Positions 23,501 through 34,249 of a DNA stretch of 64,000 bases are shown in pieces. The notes beneath the pieces were generated by a model. The model saw only the letters and a program-made list of their open reading frames with translations, had not been told where the DNA came from and did not search any database. Each line of letters starts with the position of its first letter. Within the stretch, counting starts at the first letter, position 1. The translations under genes and the position numbers were made by a program. Source of the DNA: Lomentospora prolificans (taxonomy: Eukaryota; Ascomycota; Sordariomycetes; Microascales; Microascaceae); the NCBI GenBank assembly GCA_029532625.1, contig JARFXM010000009.1:1984001-2048000 (forward strand). The letters are read 5' to 3'.

Positions 23501-24870
23501 CAAGTAAGTCCCACCTCCGCCATCAGAAAATCACGACAACTAACGGATGTCCCCTAGACTCCCTCTTAACATTCTTCTCCAGACGCGAGAGCGATCCTAC
23601 CGAAGGGCCTCTCTACCAACAGGCAGACTTGCGCGATAGCATCTTCAACGATGTCAACTCCGATGTCACCCGTCAATGCGAATCGGCCCTGGACATGGCC
23701 GCCCTGATAGCCCTTCATGCTGTAACAGTTCTCCTCGACCGAGCCTCCCACCCCGACCTCGAAGTCTTTCGCATCTTCGAAGAGGCCATCAGTATCCTGG
23801 TAGGTTAATTTCTGTCCGTCCTCAAATCCCACGCTAACGCCCGGTTGTAGACCGAAAAGATGACTTCCTCCCTAAAGGATTTTCGCACCCAAGGTCTTCG
23901 CGATAAATCCCTCGACCAGGACCCAACGGAGAACAAAAGTCGCTCTATCAGGGCTCGCCACCGCGAGGAAGGTGATCGGGTCCTCCACGAAAACCGCGAC
24001 TCCACCTCCGCCCTCCTCGAGCTCCGTGACATAGAAGACGAGCTCTCCACCCTCTACTCACTCTTCGACAAGCAGGAGAAGATGATTGGCGCCATGCGTA
24101 ATGTCTATCGCCGCATAGACGCCCCGGCCACGGGCGTTTCCTTCCTAACGGAGGCACTGGGGAAGCTATCCGAGTACAAGCAGAGGACGGGCGAGATGAT
24201 CAAGCGCGTGCGCGCCACGCGAGATGACTACGACAAACTCCTGCAAATGGTTCAACGGCAGGCCCAAGTCGACGAGGTCAGGCTCCAGCGCCTCCAGGCG
24301 GACGTGGCCAGCGCGCAGAGCCGCAGCGTCATGATCTTCACCGTCTTCACCGTCATCTTCCTGCCCCTCAGCTTCTTCACCTCCCTCTTCGGCATGAACA
24401 CGCGCGAATGGGCCGGCGAGAGCTTCCCCACCCTCTCCACCATCGGCCTCATCGCCATCCCCTCCTCGGCCTTCCTCATCGGCTTCGCCCTCTTCACCGC
24501 CTGGAGCACCCGCGTGCGCCGCTTCTTCGTCTTCGTCGGCGAGTGCTGCGCGATTGTGCGGACGGGCGTCGGGCACGCGCTCGACGCCAGCATCCTCCTG
24601 GCGCCCTTTAGGAGGTGGGAGGACGCGCGGAGGAAGGCGGCTCGCGAGGAGGCGCTGCGCCGGAAGAGAAAGGCGGCGGCGGCCGTCAAGGAGAGGCGGA
24701 GGCTGGCCAGGGAGCTGAGCGCGGATTCACAGGACTTTTGGGAGAGGCACCGGCTCGAGAGGGAGCACGCGTACAAGATCCCCGTGGCAAACCGGAAGAG
24801 CGTGACGAGGGAGAGGGCGTTGGCGAGGGCCAAGGCGGAGAAGAGGGGGTGGGCGAGGAAGGAGGAGTGA
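20569..24870 (+). CDS. SesB-like alpha/beta hydrolase fused to a CorA-like two-helix membrane domain
   Basis: Eight exons: 20569-20819, 20884-21217, 21277-21409, 21465-22687, 22742-22895, 22946-23503, 23558-23799 and 23851-24870. They encode 1304 residues and all seven junctions keep frame. Residues 1-83 are polar and disordered. A SesB/DUF676-type alpha/beta hydrolase covers about 84-370: VITVPCPGADAVETW, nucleophile Ser207 in FFICHSIGGLVVKMA, the block GIAFFATPHRGS (to 246), and a likely catalytic His349 in SDHANCASFG. A Ser/Pro-rich linker follows (about 440-580). From about 648 the sequence matches fungal CorA-like proteins, with a WYSKHTRGRHSQHYAFF region and VDQLWMW (874-880). Then comes a long helical part, two membrane helices (about 1124-1145 and 1162-1182) and the GMN motif at 1146-1148. 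The tail is strongly basic. SesB domains act as predicted effectors in fungal NLR-type proteins; CorA domains form Mg2+ channels. The joint function is unknown. Confidence 0.88.
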
Positions 24871-25290
24871 AGGGTACATACACTATGGTGCTTGCGGAAG
24901 AGGCAGACGTGAGGTTTTTGTACGCACACGATTGAGGGCTTACTTGGTTGGATTGTAACTTGTTCATTACTTGTAATGACTATTTTGTGCCTCGGGAGTG
25001 CATCTATCTGCCTATGTGCCTCTAGTATGCGAGGGACTCGAAGGATTCAAAGAAACTGTACTATTAAACAACCGTACCGATATATGCTTATGCTTGACCT
25101 ATGCCCTGTGATGCTCTTGACCGACCATGAAACAATTCGTAACTACGCAACTTCTGCTTTGGGGTGAGAAGAAGAAAGAAGGACAAGAAGAACACCGACC
25201 TTGACCGCCGAATAGAACCGCAGAAAAAAAGAAATTAAAGGGATCGAGGAAAGATAGAAGTGGGAAATGGGGTCCCGGAGATTACAAACA
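24871..25290. other. Convergent 3' flanks of the SesB-CorA gene and TAF11
   Basis: About 420 bases. No gene, RNA or repeat recognised. Confidence 0.5.
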
Positions 25291-26358
25291 TCACTTGAAG
25301 ATCCTCCGCGAGTTCCTCGTAGAATAGCGCTCCACACCACTGTTCTGCTGATGATGCCACAGGCCAAGCTGTCCGACGCTGCCGCCCTCGCCGCTAGCCT
25401 TGTACCGACGAAGCGCCTCCTGGAGATGCTCGGGTCGGAGGGGTGCGCGCCAGTCGTCGCGGGGCCTGATGGGTGGAGCTTCGCCGCTCTCGTCGTTGGA
25501 GGGGGGCGGGGTGGGCAGCTCGCCCTGGGGCTCGCTGTTGGCTTCCATCCACTCCTCCTGGACGCGGCGCGCGAGTTCGATAATGTCGCCGATGTAGACC
25601 TTTGCGATGAGCTTCGTAACGAGCACGGCGTTCTGGGGTACGGACTGGGAGACGGTGGCGTTTATTATCTAGCAGAATTCAGGTTTAGCTCAGGATCTCG
25701 ACTTTTTTATTTTATTTTTTTTTTCGAGTGAGCGGGGAGGGAAGAAGCCAAGCCTTACACGTCGCACGCCAGCCTCAGGAATTCTGGTAAGCCGCCAAGC
25801 TTCAAAGCGCGCATATTGGTTCTTGTCGAGGGACTGCGAAAGCAGGGCCCTCAGCCGTGTCTCCTCCTTCCTCTGCTCCTCCGAGGTGACGGAGTCCTGC
25901 AGGTGCATATCGTTGGCGTCCTCATCGGCCTCCTCTTCCTTGTCGTCACCAGCCGCGGCGCCGGCCTTACCGCCGACGAGGCTAGGCGTCGCTTCCTTGG
26001 AGGACGCCGCATCGGTCGCGGCCGCGTCCTTCTTCTTCCGGCCGCGCTTCTTCTTGGGCGGACCGGTCACGCCGCTGACAACGCTGCCGCTAACTATGCT
26101 GACGTTGTCGACCGAGGGCGAGCGTCGCTGGGATCTGGCGTCGTCGTCGAAGGATTCGGGGGGGAAGCTGGTCTGGCGGAGAGGGTGGGCGGAAGGGATG
26201 GAGGACACGGAGAGGTTCGAGGCCTTGCGACGCTTGAGAGAGGGGGGATTCGTCATGTCACCGGCGGTTCGCTTCTTGGACATGGTGATGGAAGGGCCTT
26301 GGTAGGGCGGCGACGTCGCCGTGGGCGATTGCGAGAAGTAGTTTGGTGGGGAGGCCAT
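25291..26358 (-). CDS. TAF11: TAF11, TFIID subunit (TAFII28-like histone fold)
   Basis: Two exons, 26358-25759 and 25668-25291, encode 325 residues. The N-terminal half is disordered and basic/acidic, with a KKKRGRKKK nuclear-localisation-like run and an acidic EEEADEDAND stretch. The TAFII28 histone fold begins near residue 160: SQSLDKNQYARFEAWRLTR, then IPEAGVRRI across the splice, NATVSQSVPQNAVLV, TKLIAKVYIGDIIELARRVQ. It ends with LRPEHLQEALRRYK and a short tail. In TFIID, TAF11 pairs with TAF13 through histone folds for RNA polymerase II initiation. The intron splits the histone fold at phase 0 and the family match continues seamlessly across it. Confidence 0.93.
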
Positions 26359-27544
26359 GGTGGAATTGCGAGTGACGATCGCGGAGGCGAGATTCGGGAT
26401 TGATTGGACCAGTAGCGGCCCAATCTAGGATGAGTTACTGTGTAAAGGACCACGAATACGGGATCGCCTTTATATTTTTGATGGATCGAGGGTTTCGGGA
26501 TTCGATGGGAAGGTTCGTAAGGCGGAAAAGGACTGATGAATATTGTCTGTCGTCAAATCAGGTCGTGAAGTCGCGCCTGGATTGGATTTGGGGCCCTGCA
26601 TCATGATGGTATGCCATGAAAGCCAGATCACGTGGTATTTTGCGTATTGGTTATGTAACACAAGACTTTGTTAAACCCAGCCATCAATCAGCTGGCGGAG
26701 CCTCCATCCTTGCGATATCATACCTTCGTACCTTCGTACTCCATGTGGAACATTATGAATGCCTCTGTTGGCTCCCCATGACCGGTGGAAGACGCAGGGG
26801 CCACCCGGCGTCATGTCATCGCTAGCGCACCTGGTGCCTTTTGACGTCAATTGCGCGATAAGATACATATTCCCAGCGACGATGCTGGCTAGACTCTTTG
26901 GGGAGAAGCAGCATTGAGGAGGAGAAAAGCGGCCAGCCAAAAATACTTCCGATAGAAGCCGGAATGTTCCAAGGCCCACCGAATCCCAGTGACAGCCTTA
27001 ACACTACTCGTCTCCACGCTAAGAAACGGCTCGTCGGGGGAGGCGGGAAAAGGCACATGCGGTGAGGAAGTTAAAAAAAAAAAATCTGGCAGGGGAATTC
27101 TCGCCTTCCGCTCTCCGCTGTTACCATTTTGAGGAGTGTACCTACTCTTCTGTATTTCTTTCTTTCCTCCATTAAATAGAAGAGGGATTACGAAAGGAAA
27201 GAAAATTCCCTCGTGCGTCTTGTAGTTTTTCTCCTTTTCCGTCTCTTGTCCAGCTCCTACCGTTGCTTGCACTCTTGCACTCTTGCACTCATCATTTGCA
27301 CCGCACCGGTCACTTTCTCGCTCTTTCGTCTGGATATGAGGTGTTTCTCCAGTCCCTGAGCATCCTACCCCTCCACAGCTTCGGACCCTGGAAGTCTGAA
27401 CCCCGATATCACCCCGCGATCGCTCCTCCCTTTCTTAGCTCGTCTCTTCTCTCTCAACAATTTTTCTTCTTCGCACAAGGTCCTGGAAACAAGTGCCATC
27501 AACGCTTTGCTGTCTCCCATAACATACCGGTGCCATTTTCCAAC
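26359..27544. promoter_or_regulatory. Divergent promoter region, TAF11 / GTP cyclohydrolase I
   Basis: About 1.2 kb between start codons. The cyclohydrolase side has a long CT-rich leader from about 27150. The frame of the enzyme stays open back to 27263, but its first ATG is at 27545, which fixes the start. No specific binding site is claimed. Confidence 0.5.
27266..27289 (+). repeat. Three perfect copies of an 8-base unit in the GTP cyclohydrolase leader
   Basis: cttgcact is repeated three times in tandem about 260 bases before the start codon. A role in transcription or leader structure is possible but unsupported. Confidence 0.8.
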
Positions 27545-28645
27545 ATGGCCCCTTCCGAAATCGCCGTCGAGTCCCTTGACGGCCTCAACACGCCCAAAAC
27601 TCCCAGCACCAGGCCCTCGAGTGATGCGGACGAGTCGACCAGCAACGGCGGCAGCACTAATGGCGGAAAGTCCAGGAGGAGGAGGAGGAACAACAACAGG
27701 GGAAACAGGAGATCCAAAAACAATGCTGCCAATGGGGAGACCAAGGTACCTTTGAAGCGCTCCCACAGTGACGAGGAAGCTGCTGCTGCGGCGAAGGCGG
27801 CTGCTAAGCGGCCAAAGGTCGAAATCGACGACAAATCCAAGACGCTTGTTCTTGCAGGTTCGTTTAAATCCTCTTCCTAATTCTCCAAGTCCGTGGCGTT
27901 TCCGGAGCTCCGAAGAGTCCAAGTGCTAACTAACATCGTCTTCTACAGCAGGCAAGAAAACCGAGACGGACCCGACCGCCAACGCAGAGCGCCTCGAAAA
28001 GATGTGCGGCGCGGTTCGCACCCTTCTGGAGTGTATCGGCGAGGATGCCGATCGCCCCGGTCTACTGGACTCACCGGCGCGCTACGCCAAGGCACTCCTT
28101 TTCCTCACAAAGGGCTACCAGCAGACCCCCCGCGAGATCATCAACAACGCCATCTGGGACGATGAAGGCCACAATCATCACGGTATGGTTATTGTGCGAG
28201 ATATCGAGATTTACAGTCTCTGCGAGCATCATCTCGTACCTTTTACCGGCAAGGTAAGCTCCCACTCATTCGATCCTTTGTCTTCTCTGTTCGTTATTCT
28301 GAGGAGGCCCGGCATTGAACTAACACACGCTAGATGCACATTGGCTACATTCCCACTACCCGTGTCCTGGGCCTCTCCAAGCTCGCCCGTATCGCTGAGG
28401 TATACGCCCGCCGCCTTCAAATCCAAGAGCGCCTCACCAAGGAAGTTGCCAACGCCATCATGGACGTTCTCAAGCCCCAGGGTGTCGCCGTCGTAATGGA
28501 GGCGAAGCACTTTTGCATGGTCATGCGCGGCGTCGAAAAGACTTCGGCCACGACCATCACCAGCTCCGTCCTTGGATGCTTCGAGAGGAGCACCAAGACC
28601 AGGAACGAATTCTTGAGCCTTTTGAGGTTGGATAAACCTATCTAA
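27545..28645 (+). CDS. FOL2: GTP cyclohydrolase I
   Basis: Three exons, 27545-27857, 27952-28253 and 28334-28645, encode 308 residues. The enzyme converts GTP to 7,8-dihydroneopterin triphosphate, the first step of folate and tetrahydrobiopterin synthesis, in the cytosol. The catalytic domain starts near 112 (ERLEKMCGAVRTLLE, DRPGLLDSPARYAKA). The zinc ligands are visible: Cys195 and His198 in LCEHHLVPF, and Cys266 in EAKHFCM. Conserved GYIPTTRVLGLSKLAR and TSATTITSSVLG also occur. The first about 105 residues are a non-catalytic extension rich in Arg/Asn/Ser with runs such as SRRRRRNNNRGNRRSKNN. The second intron ends in a cagcag tandem acceptor, so an isoform with one extra Ala near residue 105 is possible. 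Confidence 0.96.
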
Positions 28646-29839
28646 GCGCCATTGAAGCTCGGCCATCCTCTCTTGTACGAAGAATACACAGAGCATCCTT
28701 GCTTACTTATGATCTTGCCTTTATATTCCTCTTTTTTTTTTTTTCTTTCCTCGTAACCACCCCTTATGACGAATACGGCAGAACAAACACCCTGGGCAGC
28801 ATGGACTTTGATAGCAAGCCTCTCCCTTCTCATTTCGGCCACGGATTCTTGAAATCGGTTTCGCACTTGCAGGCGTTTCATCTCAAATATCTCCGCGAAT
28901 TCACTGGACAAGCGCCCCTCGCTCCAACTTTTGATCTTGTCTGTTGAAGCCATTCAGACCATCTTCATTTCAACGTCTTTCTACACGAATGGCTAGGGTT
29001 TTTACTGGGGATGTCGACTTTTTTTCTTTTTCCTTTTTTGGGTGGTTCTATCTGCGAGACTCGGGCCTTTATGCCCCCATCTTCAACACGCATGGGAAAT
29101 AAAGGCTATCCACATATAAACATATCATATACATCAACGGGCATGAAATTGGAGGGCGAACAGTACAGTACACATCCGGTTTACTACTCTCATTTTCTCT
29201 TATCCGCCCAAAGTCATTAGCGGGGCGAGAAGTCGGTTAGCCTTCGCTTTTTGGCCATTCTTCTTGTTTTCTCGTTTCTTCCCTGGAGTTCATTACTTTT
29301 CATAGAGGGGGGGGAGGGTCTTTTGGATATACATCTCGGACTGGGGCTCAACGCCCTTTTTTGCTTTTTATTTTTTATTTTATTTTATATTATCTTTATA
29401 TATTCATCGTCCTACCTTTGGGAACGAAGTACGCGTTGGAAACATTTTTTTTGTTTCTTTCTCGGGGGCACTCGGTTCTTGCGCAACTAAACTGTGTGCG
29501 TCTGTCTGTACTCATGTATTGTCGTGGCCAAAGACTTGCGTCTAGCTCATTATAATACACAATTGTTGGGATGCTTTGTGCTCTCCGACATGTATTTCCC
29601 AATGCAACTCACACCACAATAGGGCATGCTGTATAAATGTGACTTCTACCTCCATCTCTTGGCGTCTCCAGCATCCTGGGCCGTTATATCGAGGACATTA
29701 CTAAATCACAACTCGGGCTTGGCTTCCTTGCCTACCCGTTCTGAAAAGAATAGAAGAAACATACCACCGCTTATGTGCAGCTACCCGTCATGAAAAGGAA
29801 TAAAAAACTAAGCCTTGAACAAACCCATTGCCCATTCCC
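28646..29839. other. Convergent 3' flanks of GTP cyclohydrolase I and the GH76 gene
   Basis: About 1.2 kb, T-rich, with several poly-T and AT-rich stretches (28725-28745, 29360-29400). No coding region recognised. Confidence 0.5.
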
Positions 29840-31314
29840 TCACTCCAGAATTACAAAGACTGTGCCGACAACCACGCCCAAGCATATCGCAAGAGTCACG
29901 AATGCCGCTGCCACCCTGTCTTTCGTCTCGATTGGCGCAAAGTCGTATTTGCTTTTCTGTGTGGTACTAGGGCTTGTATCTGCCTGTGATGTGCCGCCAG
30001 AATCTTGTGTAACGGGTGCCGCCGAGACACCGCCCTGGGTGTACATGACAGCAGCGAGGGCGTTCATCTGCTCTCCGACGCCGGTGAATCCGTCAAACGT
30101 CCGCTTAGACCAGTCCTGGCCGCACGCAGTGCCAGGGTGGCCTTTGAAATCGGTCGTGGGCGAACCGTCACAGGCTAGGGCTGCGGCCTCACCAGTAGCA
30201 CGGAGGAGGGGGCGAATGGTATCAATGGTGTGCGGGGCGAGGTGGGTGGTTGCGGACATCCAGCGGAGGAGGTAACCCTTGAAAGAACGCTGGTCAATAT
30301 TGCAAACCTGGAAGGGCTCGCATGCTTGCTCGTAAAGAATGCTATTGTTAAAGAAGACATCGACGGTGGAGGCGAGGAGGCCGTCTAGACGTTGCTTCCA
30401 GATGTCGCTACCAGTAAGGTTGTACATGACGGCGGCGCCATGGAGATGGATCCCGGCGTTGTAGGTCCAGAGAAACTCCGTCTTTTCGGCGCACTGGTCC
30501 TCAATGTGGCCACCGTCTTCAACCGTGAATTCCGGGGTTATGAAGCCGACCTCAGTCTCCCAGTCGTACACCTTTTCCGCCCATTCGGCGTAGGTCGAGT
30601 TGCCCGTATAGCGGGCGAGGCGGGCGGCAAGGTTGAAGAAGCAGCCGTTGGAGATGGCGTTCTTGTAGTTGAAGCCCTTGTTGATAGCGAAGATTTGCCA
30701 CCTCAGACCACCGTTGCAATGCTCGGGTTCCCAGCGAGAGACGTACAGGTCAAACACAGCTTGGACAAGGGCGACGTACTGTGGTTGGTCAGCGGGCGGG
30801 TTCGGGAAGTTGTTTTCGGCTGCAGACATGACCGACATGGCCCAGAAACCTTGATCGTCATTTCCTTCGGTGCTGGTCTGATTCTTGGGCATTAAGTCAC
30901 GTAGATCGCCGGATTGATGCACTATAGCCTGGATGGTCAAGTCGTTGTAAGTCTCATCTCCCGTGATGTGCCAGTAGTCTACGAGGTGTCCGAACATGGC
31001 CCCGGCCTCCCACCCTGCTTCGTGTTAGAATATTCACGGTCAGGTGATTTGCGAGGACTTACAAAAGTAAGGGTCGGGAAGGTTCCCGGGAACATCTCCA
31101 GTGTTATTGCCTGTGTAATACTTCATAAGGCCAAAGGCAATAGTCGAGGCAGCATCAAACACATCGGCTATAAAATCAAGTCAACATATGATGCTCCAGC
31201 ATGTCAAGTTCCGCCCTATGACCTACCCGAGTCTTCAAAGTTCACCTCAAGAGCAGCTGCGACAGGGAGCAGCGCGCTGGCAGCAAATCCAGCGAGTCGT
31301 AATAACCTAACCAT
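29840..31314 (-). CDS. GH76 alpha-1,6-mannanase-like cell-wall protein (DFG5/DCW1 type)
   Basis: Three exons, 31314-31227, 31167-31063 and 31014-29840, encode 455 residues. A signal peptide covers about 1-21 (LLPVAAALEV). The GH76 fold starts with ADVFDAASTIAFGLMKYY. WWEAGAMFGHLVDYWHITGD spans the second splice. The paired catalytic aspartates appear to be Asp117-Asp118 in NDDQGFWAMSVMSAAE. Later blocks include YKNAISNGCFFNLAARLARY, NAGIHLHGAAVMYN and FKGYLLRWM. The C-terminus is a Ser/Thr-rich stretch, then a hydrophobic segment ending at the last residues. It could be a GPI-attachment signal, as in yeast Dfg5/Dcw1, or a membrane anchor. The family trims GPI-linked mannan so that glycoproteins can be joined to wall glucan. 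Confidence 0.93.
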
Positions 31315-34249
31315 GGTGATGTTGTGTGATGTGTGGGTAGAATGCGATGGCAAACTTCTCGGACCCTTTGGAAGTGAGTGACTGAGAGTCGTGACCAACT
31401 GCTCAAATTGGATATGGTTGTAACGTCTCCCTTTCGGACTGTCAAACCCGGAGACTCGATCGTTCGGTCGTTATCCGGTGATGGTCCAAAAATACCCAGT
31501 TATTGGTGTAAGCGAATCTCGAGTTGGTAAATCCACTAAATATCCTCACACAAGTGCACAATGGGATCTCGGCCCAGAGAGGATCAAATACACTTGGGAA
31601 TCTGAGGACGGAAAGAAGGATCGAATATAGAAGAAACACCTCAGAAAACCAGACTCGTCCAAGCGAACCGCAAGCAGGAAAAGGATGCGCAACCAGGCTC
31701 GGAGAATTGAAAATAGAGAACGGAATGAGTCGCCAGGACTCGAACGAATGGAACTGCTTTACCAAGAAAGCATGACGGTTAAGCTCCAAAAAAGAAGGGA
31801 GTGAAGAGAGAAAGGAAAGAAAAAAAAGAAGTCAAGCCCCGTGAAAAGTGAGAGCTAGACCCGATGAGAAAAGGAGAGATGGCGAGGGAAGGGAGAAAGG
31901 GAAGGAGCAGGAAACGAAGGTGCGAGGAGAGAGCATCGAGCTAAAGCCAGCTACCGAACATGCCGGGTCTAGGTCTAGGGATACCAAGATTTAGATCTCT
32001 CTGGAGCGTCAAAGAAAGGACTGGGCCAGCCACCGCCAACACACACCAGCGATGCACCGGACCCCGTCCATCGCTGGTACATCGGCGGCCGGTTGGCCCA
32101 AATGGTAGTGAGGACCTATAAGAGCGACACGTTAAGCTCATCCAGATCTACTCTGAACCCGCCAAGCTGCACCTAGACGCCATGCCTAAACCTGGCGAGC
32201 CTGGTGCTCGAACAGGGCAGTGCACAAAAGGGAGCCAGCGTACCTGGTTTCAAGGCCGGTAGTGGTAGCGAATGGGAGCACGCCGGCCGCTCTGAACTGT
32301 CGGTTGACCGGGTCTTGCCCCAGGAAAAATGGGGCCTCCCTCGATGGGGTCCTCGGGGGGGCTGTGTTTTTGGTGCATTCGCCAAGGTGGTGGTCGATGG
32401 GCCTGAAACGCTTGGGGTTTCTAAACTTGTTGCCGACAAGAGGAGCTGGCACAGGCACAGATGGCAAAAGAGCCCTAAAGGGGCGGGTATAAGTTAGAAA
32501 AAGACATGCAGGCCGCTTTGGCTCTCTTGACAAACGGCCAAAATGTTTTGGACATATTAAACGGGATCGGTCGATGACGAAAAAAGGCGGGTGATAATAA
32601 TTCCTTCGTCCCTTCCTTGAGTTCTCTGTCCTGGCCTATGAAGTTGAGATTGAATTTAAAGGTTGGGGCAGGAGCAATGGAGAGCGACAGGGGCAGCATG
32701 AGGCACGGGCAGCTGGCATGAGGCAGGGACAGGGGCAGGACGACAGGGGTCGGTGGCTTGCTAATAGTGGCCAGCTGCACCTGGCTGGGTGGCCAGCTGT
32801 CGAAGGGCCAGGCGTTCCCACCGGCGCCACAGACAAACATTTGATGGATGCTGGCTGTTCGACGAGCCAAGGCACAGACACAGTCTTCCTTGCAATTGTT
32901 CACTGACTGTCAAGACCCGGAATGCGAGCTTATGCGCAAGAGGCTTGCCGGCGGTTGCTATCGTTTCTTTCTATTCAAACGCCTGACCGTCAATTGGCAG
33001 GAAGCTAGGACACGAGGAACAAAGTGCGAGGTTGCGAGGTTGCGAGGCCGCAGAAGGTTACACACGTCGACGCCTGGCGAGCAAACACTACCTCTCTGGA
33101 AGAAGCTGGCATTTCAGTCAACCCGTCTTGGAAAAAAAAAAAAAAAAAAAAAAGAGCTCGCTGCGATCTACAACATCCATGCAAAGATCGCCAAAAAATA
33201 CTCCAAGGCAGGCTCCCAACCCAACCCAAAGAGCGGCCTCTCTTCCAACACACCACCATCTTCGCACTTTTTCTTACCTTTGCAGCAAATCGCATGAAAT
33301 ATCCCGATCCGAACGGATCTCCCCCCCCTTCTCCTTTCTCCTTTTTCAGCCACGATCTCCCGCCAATCCCCTCTCCTTGATCGGCATGACACTTTGCTCC
33401 TCTTTCATCTAAACTGAGCCCCTAACATCCATCCTCCCCATAATATACTAATGCATGCGGCCTTGTCCTGTACCAGTCTGAGATCCATGTCAACATCTAC
33501 TGATAGTACTGCTCGTCAAGCGCCTACGCCAAACTCTAAAGCCATCGATCCTTGGATTTCTTACTCAGGATTCGACCCGTCTCTATATCTTCTTCTTTCC
33601 CGCTTTTCGCTTCTATTGATTCAATTGCTTCAGGAGTACTCGTAAGCTAAAATAGCGCTTCTTTGTTCTACTTGTAAAAAACCAGGGGGGAACCACTCTC
33701 CGCTACCCCCATCATGCTTCCCTCACCTCCTACACCTCAACGCTGCTCTATCAATGCAGCTGCTGCATTCGCGTTCTTGTACACGACCAAGGCAAAAGAG
33801 CACAATGTTAGGGGTCTGTAAGCAACGAGGCTCAAATTTCGCAACCGGACGGAGAATGTAAGCTGCATCCTTCCCTTTTGTCCTGAATGCTTCTTTTCTT
33901 CATCTTCTCTCTTTCTCTCTCTCTCCACCTACTTCACTTAACGTCCCTCTTTTCCTACATAAATTTCTATAAAACCGCTTTTTAAGGCTCGCTATCATTC
34001 GGCCCTAAATATCAACGAAGCGCCAAACCTTCTTTGTAAAACAGCCCACCCCCCATCTAGAATCATAGGCAAGGAAAAATCGTGTCACCTTCCGTTTGGG
34101 CGTAATAGCATGATAGAATGTGAAAGGAACCCCTTCATTATTCTAAACCCCAGATAACAATGCATATGTAAGAAACTCCCCAAGAAATAATGCACCGTAA
34201 TGCCGACTAAGCTGAGTACTAGAAGGCAGATAGCAGAATAAAACGTCGT
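31315..34249. other. Gene-free interval between the GH76 gene and the 5-phosphatase gene
   Basis: About 2.9 kb between two minus-strand genes. Purine-rich just upstream of the GH76 start (31780-31920) and CT-rich further on. A tRNA-like stretch near 31728-31790 fails the T-stem pairing test. A run of 22 adenines lies at 33132-33153. No coding region is supported. Confidence 0.5.
33132..33153 (+). repeat. Homopolymer A22
   Basis: A perfect run of 22 adenines. It could be a simple repeat or the tail of an old retroposed sequence; no target-site duplication was recognised. Confidence 0.9.

Noticed and set aside
31728..31790. tRNA-like stretch on the minus strand (gttcgagtcctgg with an anticodon-like hairpin)
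   Set aside because: The T-stem does not pair around the TTCGAGT loop and no matching acceptor stem was found, so it is at most chance or a degraded tRNA.
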